Positions 33,439 through 36,641 of a stretch of DNA of 36,641 nucleotides are shown here, in pieces (positions within the stretch are counted from its first letter, which is position 1; each line of letters starts with the position of its first letter). The notes beneath the pieces were generated by a model. The model saw nothing but the letters and a program-made list of their open reading frames with translations. It ran no database searches and was not told where the DNA came from. The stretch covers positions 1-36,641 of the forward strand of contig JAMONZ010000058.1 of NCBI GenBank assembly GCA_027066315.1. Reading direction: 5' to 3'. The position numbers and the translations under genes are program-made. The DNA is from Hyphomicrobiales bacterium. GTDB taxonomy: Bacteria > Pseudomonadota > Alphaproteobacteria > Rhizobiales > Devosiaceae.

Positions 33439-34395
33439 CTATTTAGAAAGACCTAATTTAAGTGCTTTTCTTGCGCCATATGTGATGATAAATTGTGCGC
33501 CAGCTCGATGAAAAACCTGCCATGTTTCAAGCAGGGCTTTGTCAAAATTTGTTAACCCTTCACGAGCCAAAAGGGCAAGTGAGGCATATTCACCGCTTAC
33601 CTGATATACTCCAACTGGCAAATTAGTTTGTGTATGAATAGGTGCAACAAGGTCAATGCTGCTCATTGCAGGTTTAAGCATTAACATATCCGCCCCCTCA
33701 TTGCTGCACCGCAGGCTTGAGTTAATTGCGTCATTGCGGTTTCTTACATCAATTTGATATTGCTTCCTATCTCCAAAAGAAGGCTTGCTATTTGCCGCCG
33801 CTCGAAAAGGGCCATAAAACTCACTAGCAAATTTGGTTGAATAAGACATAATTGGAATATCTATGTGGCCATTTTTATCAAGCTGGTTGCGAATAGCAGC
33901 AACCCGTCCATCCATCATATCACTAGGGGCAATTCCGTCTGCACCTGCATTAGCATAAGAAAGCGCAAAGCTGCTTAAGGCATTTAGTGTGGCTTTTAAA
34001 TTAATTTTATTTTTATCCTCTTCATAATAAATACAGCAATGCCCATCATGAGAAGATGAGCAAAGGCAAGTATCAACCCATAGATGAATATCAGAGCCAA
34101 ATTTTTCTTTTATTGTTCTAATTGTATTTGTGCCAAAATTTGCTTTCATGTCCTTATCTGCTGGCACATTAAACAACATAAAATTGCGAACCTCATTGCT
34201 TAAGTCTTTTTCAATTTGATTAAGAGTGGCATCAATCCCCATACGATTATTACCCTTTAGCCCAGAAATTTTTTCTTCCCCAATCAAGCCCTCAACGACG
34301 AATAATGGCTGGATAAGTTTTGAGATTTTCAACCCATCTTGAGCCAATAACTCACGTATATGTCGGTTTGCTCTTTGGCGCATTAAATGTTGCAT
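33439..34395 (-). CDS. hemB: Porphobilinogen synthase (delta-aminolevulinic acid dehydratase) HemB, zinc-type
   Basis: HemB condenses two 5-aminolevulinates into porphobilinogen. The two active-site lysines are K188 in SYSTKFASEFYGPFR and K241 in MLMLKPAMSSIDLV. The metal loop reads DTCLCSSSHDGHCC, giving C110, C112 and C120, the cysteine set of zinc enzymes. HemB of Bradyrhizobium and relatives has an aspartate-rich, magnesium-type site there instead. The N-terminus (RQRANRHIRELLAQDGLKISKLIQPLFVVEG) also differs from the usual rhizobial form. I use ATG 34395 with AGAGGA upstream. It overlaps the end of hemCD by 13 bases, so it is translated from the hemCD transcript. Length 318. Confidence 0.92.
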   Translation of the reverse strand: MQHLMRQRANRHIRELLAQDGLKISKLIQPLFVVEGLIGEEKISGLKGNNRMGIDATLNQIEKDLSNEVRNFMLFNVPADKDMKANFGTNTIRTIKEKFGSDIHLWVDTCLCSSSHDGHCCIYYEEDKNKINLKATLNALSSFALSYANAGADGIAPSDMMDGRVAAIRNQLDKNGHIDIPIMSYSTKFASEFYGPFRAAANSKPSFGDRKQYQIDVRNRNDAINSSLRCSNEGADMLMLKPAMSSIDLVAPIHTQTNLPVGVYQVSGEYASLALLAREGLTNFDKALLETWQVFHRAGAQFIITYGARKALKLGLSK

Positions 34396-35915
34396 TTGCT
34401 TATTTCCTCTAACCAATTTTCTTCATTTAAATATGGGGTTATCTTAGCACCTTCTCCAAGAATTTCTTTAAGAATAATATAGGTCTGCCCTAGACCGCAA
34501 GCATGGTTTTTATCTTTAATTTTAGGATCTAATTCTAAGGCTCTCTTAAAAGCAGAGCTTGACCTCCAATAGAAATATTCTTCATCACCAATTGATATTT
34601 GTTCATTTTTTGGGATTAATTTATATGTAGCAATTGCAGGTGTGGAGGGGCTATCTGCATGAGTTAAAGTAAGCCAGCTGGGTGATTTATCTAACAAAAT
34701 TTCTAGGCCTCTATCTTCGTTCGACCCAAAATTGTCATCAACCCCATTTACCCAAATATTTTTAGCCGCCAGCTTGAACCAGCTTTTTACACCGCTTGCC
34801 CAAATAATTTGCTTTTCAATTTCTGCCAAATAATCATTGGGAATATGAGTGCTTGCTAATAATAAAACATCGGCATTAGCCATTTTTTTTAGACTTTTTG
34901 CAGATGGTAAAATATCTTGCCTTAAAAACATATTGGCATATCGGTTGGGGTGAAAAATATCCTTTAAGGATATTTTTTTAGAAAATTGATTAGTGTGGGT
35001 TAGGTTAAATTGTTTGAGCTTTATGCCAGCATCTGTTTCACCTTGGACTGATGTAATTTTTCCATATTTGAGTGTTTTTACCCAAACGCCAATTTTTTGA
35101 TGGCAGCCTCCACCATGTGAGGCAAGTATTTCGCGTTCTGCCTTAACATCATCAAAAGTTTGCTGGCAGTTAATTGTTGCAAGAATTTTGCCCAACTCTT
35201 TGCTACGCTTCTTTGCAATCTCAACAACAAGTGCGCCTTGTGCGGCGGCTGGGGGGTTGTGACTAGCTGGCAAAACCATAAATTCGCATTTATCAAGGGC
35301 TTTTTTAATTGCTAAAACACTATTATCAAAATTATCATTTGTTTGATTAAATTGATCTGCGTTTAACAGCCGATCTATGGCAGCTTTTGCAACTATTAAA
35401 CCATCTGCATCAAGTGATAATAATTTATCCAATCTAGTTTGAATATTGCCTCTTACATCTTCGAATTCAACTTTGTTTAAACCATTAGGAAAAGCATTTT
35501 TTAAAAAGCCTTCAAGATTATACATTCTACGAGGTGATGATGATAATATCTTAATGGCTTTTTGTTGCTTTATGCTCTTTATGGCCGTTTTTTTAACCAG
35601 CAACAAATCTTTATGATCGGCTCTTGGTAAAGTTGCTGCTAAAATTGTTGAGCCATCATTTTTTGTAGGTAAATCCTTCCAAGAATGCACCACCATATCC
35701 ACCTTGCCTTGAATTAGGTCATTGCGAAAGTCTTGGGTGAAAACGCCTTGAGAGGGCATTTTCCATAAAGGGTCATCTTGATTTTGATCACCAAGCGAAG
35801 AGCGAAAACTATACTCTATCTTTAGGGAAGAGTTTTTTTCAATTAAAGCTGCACCAACCATATAGGCTTGAATGCGGGCAAGGTCGCTTTTTCGTGAGGC
35901 AATTATTAGGCGCAT
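34383..35915 (-). CDS. Fused hydroxymethylbilane synthase-uroporphyrinogen-III synthase (HemC-HemD)
   Basis: One open frame of 510 residues carries two successive enzymes of tetrapyrrole synthesis. HemC part (1 to about 310): RKSDLARIQA, the catalytic-type D81 in VHSWKDLPT (usually VHSLKDMPT), FEDVRGNIQTRL, PPAAAQGALV, and C271 in ASHGGGCHQKIGV, where the dipyrromethane cofactor attaches. HemD part (about 340-510): IIWASGVKSWFKLAAKNIWVNG resembles the first lobe and YFYWRSSSAFKRAL ... ACGLGQTYIILKEILG ... ENWLEEI the second. HemD sequences vary widely, so this assignment is less certain than HemC. The product would go from porphobilinogen to uroporphyrinogen III. The frame shows no break. hemB follows with a 13-base overlap. 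Fused HemC-HemD is known, for example, from Leptospira. Confidence 0.85.
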   Translation of the reverse strand: MRLIIASRKSDLARIQAYMVGAALIEKNSSLKIEYSFRSSLGDQNQDDPLWKMPSQGVFTQDFRNDLIQGKVDMVVHSWKDLPTKNDGSTILAATLPRADHKDLLLVKKTAIKSIKQQKAIKILSSSPRRMYNLEGFLKNAFPNGLNKVEFEDVRGNIQTRLDKLLSLDADGLIVAKAAIDRLLNADQFNQTNDNFDNSVLAIKKALDKCEFMVLPASHNPPAAAQGALVVEIAKKRSKELGKILATINCQQTFDDVKAEREILASHGGGCHQKIGVWVKTLKYGKITSVQGETDAGIKLKQFNLTHTNQFSKKISLKDIFHPNRYANMFLRQDILPSAKSLKKMANADVLLLASTHIPNDYLAEIEKQIIWASGVKSWFKLAAKNIWVNGVDDNFGSNEDRGLEILLDKSPSWLTLTHADSPSTPAIATYKLIPKNEQISIGDEEYFYWRSSSAFKRALELDPKIKDKNHACGLGQTYIILKEILGEGAKITPYLNEENWLEEISKCNI

Positions 35916-36080
35916 ATATTTTCTTACTAAAAGGTCAAAATGTAGAATAAGAAATCTTATCCGTGCAGAGTTTTTAATATGTAGCTTAGCATTATTTATT
36001 TCAATTTGAAAATATTTAGAAGGCCTTTAATCTTTGTAAATTGCTAGCTTTTTTTGTTTACTTTGTTGTGGGATAAATCT

Positions 36081-36641
36081 TTAAGTTTTTAGCCAGCCTC
36101 GCAATTCTTTATGCGCTATTTCTTCAATCACGTCCATGCCAGCCTCACTATCATTTAAGCATGAAATATAGGCATATTTTTCACCCCCATTTTTTAGGAA
36201 TTCTTCTCTTGCCTCTATTGCAATTTCTTCTAATGTCTCAAGACAATCTGCAAAAAATGCCGGTGCTAAAATTGCTATTTTTTTAATTCCCTTATTTGGC
36301 AGGTCTGCTAAAATTTCATCTGTATATGGTTTTATCCACTCACCTGCGCCAAATCTGCTTTGAAAAGTAACAATAATCCTATCCTTATTCCAGCCAAGTT
36401 TTTCTCCTAATAGTCTGGTTGTTTCATGACATTGTTCATAATATGGATCTCCAGCATCACGATAACTTTCTGGCATACCATGATAAGAAGTTATAACGAC
36501 ATCAGGCTCAAACCCAGCTTTTTTAATCCCCTTAAGGAGTGAGTTTGCTAATGCCTCAATATATGTGGAATTAGAGAAATAGGCAGGAGTGGTGCGAATG
36601 GCAGGTTGAAAGCGCATGGTTTTCAACTCATCAAATACTTT
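36081..36641 (-). CDS. hemH: Ferrochelatase HemH (5' end beyond window)
   Basis: Ferrochelatase inserts iron into protoporphyrin IX, the last step of haem synthesis. The frame is open to the right edge, so the N-terminal half lies outside; the visible 186 residues begin KVFDELKTMRFQPAIRTTPA. The family motifs SYHGMPESYRDAGDPYYEQC (containing the catalytic-type histidine), TFQSRFGAGEWIKPYTD and PAFFADCLETLEEI, with its conserved glutamates, are present, as is the terminal CLNDSEAGMDVI. An apparent TTG start at 36626 is not used, because the conserved frame continues upstream of it. It precedes hemCD by 165 bases in the same direction, a gap with no gene, and forms a haem cluster with hemCD and hemB. 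Confidence 0.93.
   Translation of the reverse strand, partial: KVFDELKTMRFQPAIRTTPAYFSNSTYIEALANSLLKGIKKAGFEPDVVITSYHGMPESYRDAGDPYYEQCHETTRLLGEKLGWNKDRIIVTFQSRFGAGEWIKPYTDEILADLPNKGIKKIAILAPAFFADCLETLEEIAIEAREEFLKNGGEKYAYISCLNDSEAGMDVIEEIAHKELRGWLKT

Noticed and set aside
36610-36626. TTG start making hemH a short complete gene
   Set aside because: The conserved ferrochelatase frame continues upstream (KVFDELKTMRF) to the window edge, so the gene is cut by the window, not truncated.

Overview
The window is AT-rich chromosomal DNA from an alphaproteobacterium, most likely a low-GC member of the Hyphomicrobiales (Rhizobiales). The main evidence is gene order. The block rpsF-rpsR-rplI-dnaB-alr-radA-cvpA-purF-SDR, the guaB-MAPEG-rsmB-guaA run, and the divergent cobT/cobS pair followed by a TIGR02281 aspartic protease are arrangements I know from that order. 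This placement comes from recognised families and order, not from a database search.

Layout. At 1-1.2 kb are the start of a PadR-type repressor, with its promoter and a perfect 17-bp inverted repeat, and cysQ. At 1.4-3.5 kb is the coupled pair ppx/gppA-rlmE. At 3.6-5.1 kb is a lone soluble chemoreceptor with an N-terminal globin-type sensor. At 5.3-10.1 kb is a GMP-synthesis unit (guaB, guaA) enclosing a MAPEG membrane protein and the rRNA methyltransferase RsmB, with a HEPN/Ymh-like gene attached 3 bases after guaA. At 10.85-11.2 kb is a patch of palindromic repeats. At 11.2-13 kb are a secreted NodB-like deacetylase and a nucleoside hydrolase. At 13.1-15.4 kb are a YfgM-like protein and der. 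At 15.4-16.4 kb is an accessory patch: one orphan gene between two ~133-bp inverted repeats, then short tandem repeats and more palindromes. At 16.5-25 kb is the minus-strand purine/replication/ribosomal block, split in two by a strong terminator. At 25.4-28.4 kb are a small exported DUF2147 protein and a pglC-pglD-pglE-like surface-sugar cassette. At 28.5-31.1 kb are the lower-ligand genes of cobalamin synthesis and a membrane aspartic protease. At 31.1-33.3 kb are a second orphan gene, a DUF302 gene and dusA. At 33.4-36.6 kb is a haem cluster, hemH-hemCD-hemB.

The most unusual points are these. (1) The haem cluster has a HemC-HemD fusion and a HemB with a cysteine (zinc-type) metal site instead of the aspartate-rich site known from rhizobial HemB, which suggests a transferred or replaced module. 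(2) Two unrelated orphan genes 16 kb apart share a 17-bp upstream motif (one mismatch) at almost the same distance from their starts, suggesting an unrecognised regulon. (3) One of those orphans sits exactly between long inverted repeats, like a cargo cassette. (4) A HEPN-like gene is fused to the end of the guaA transcription unit, and the guaA 3' end is a known island insertion site.

No tRNA, rRNA, CRISPR array, transposase or integrase gene was seen.
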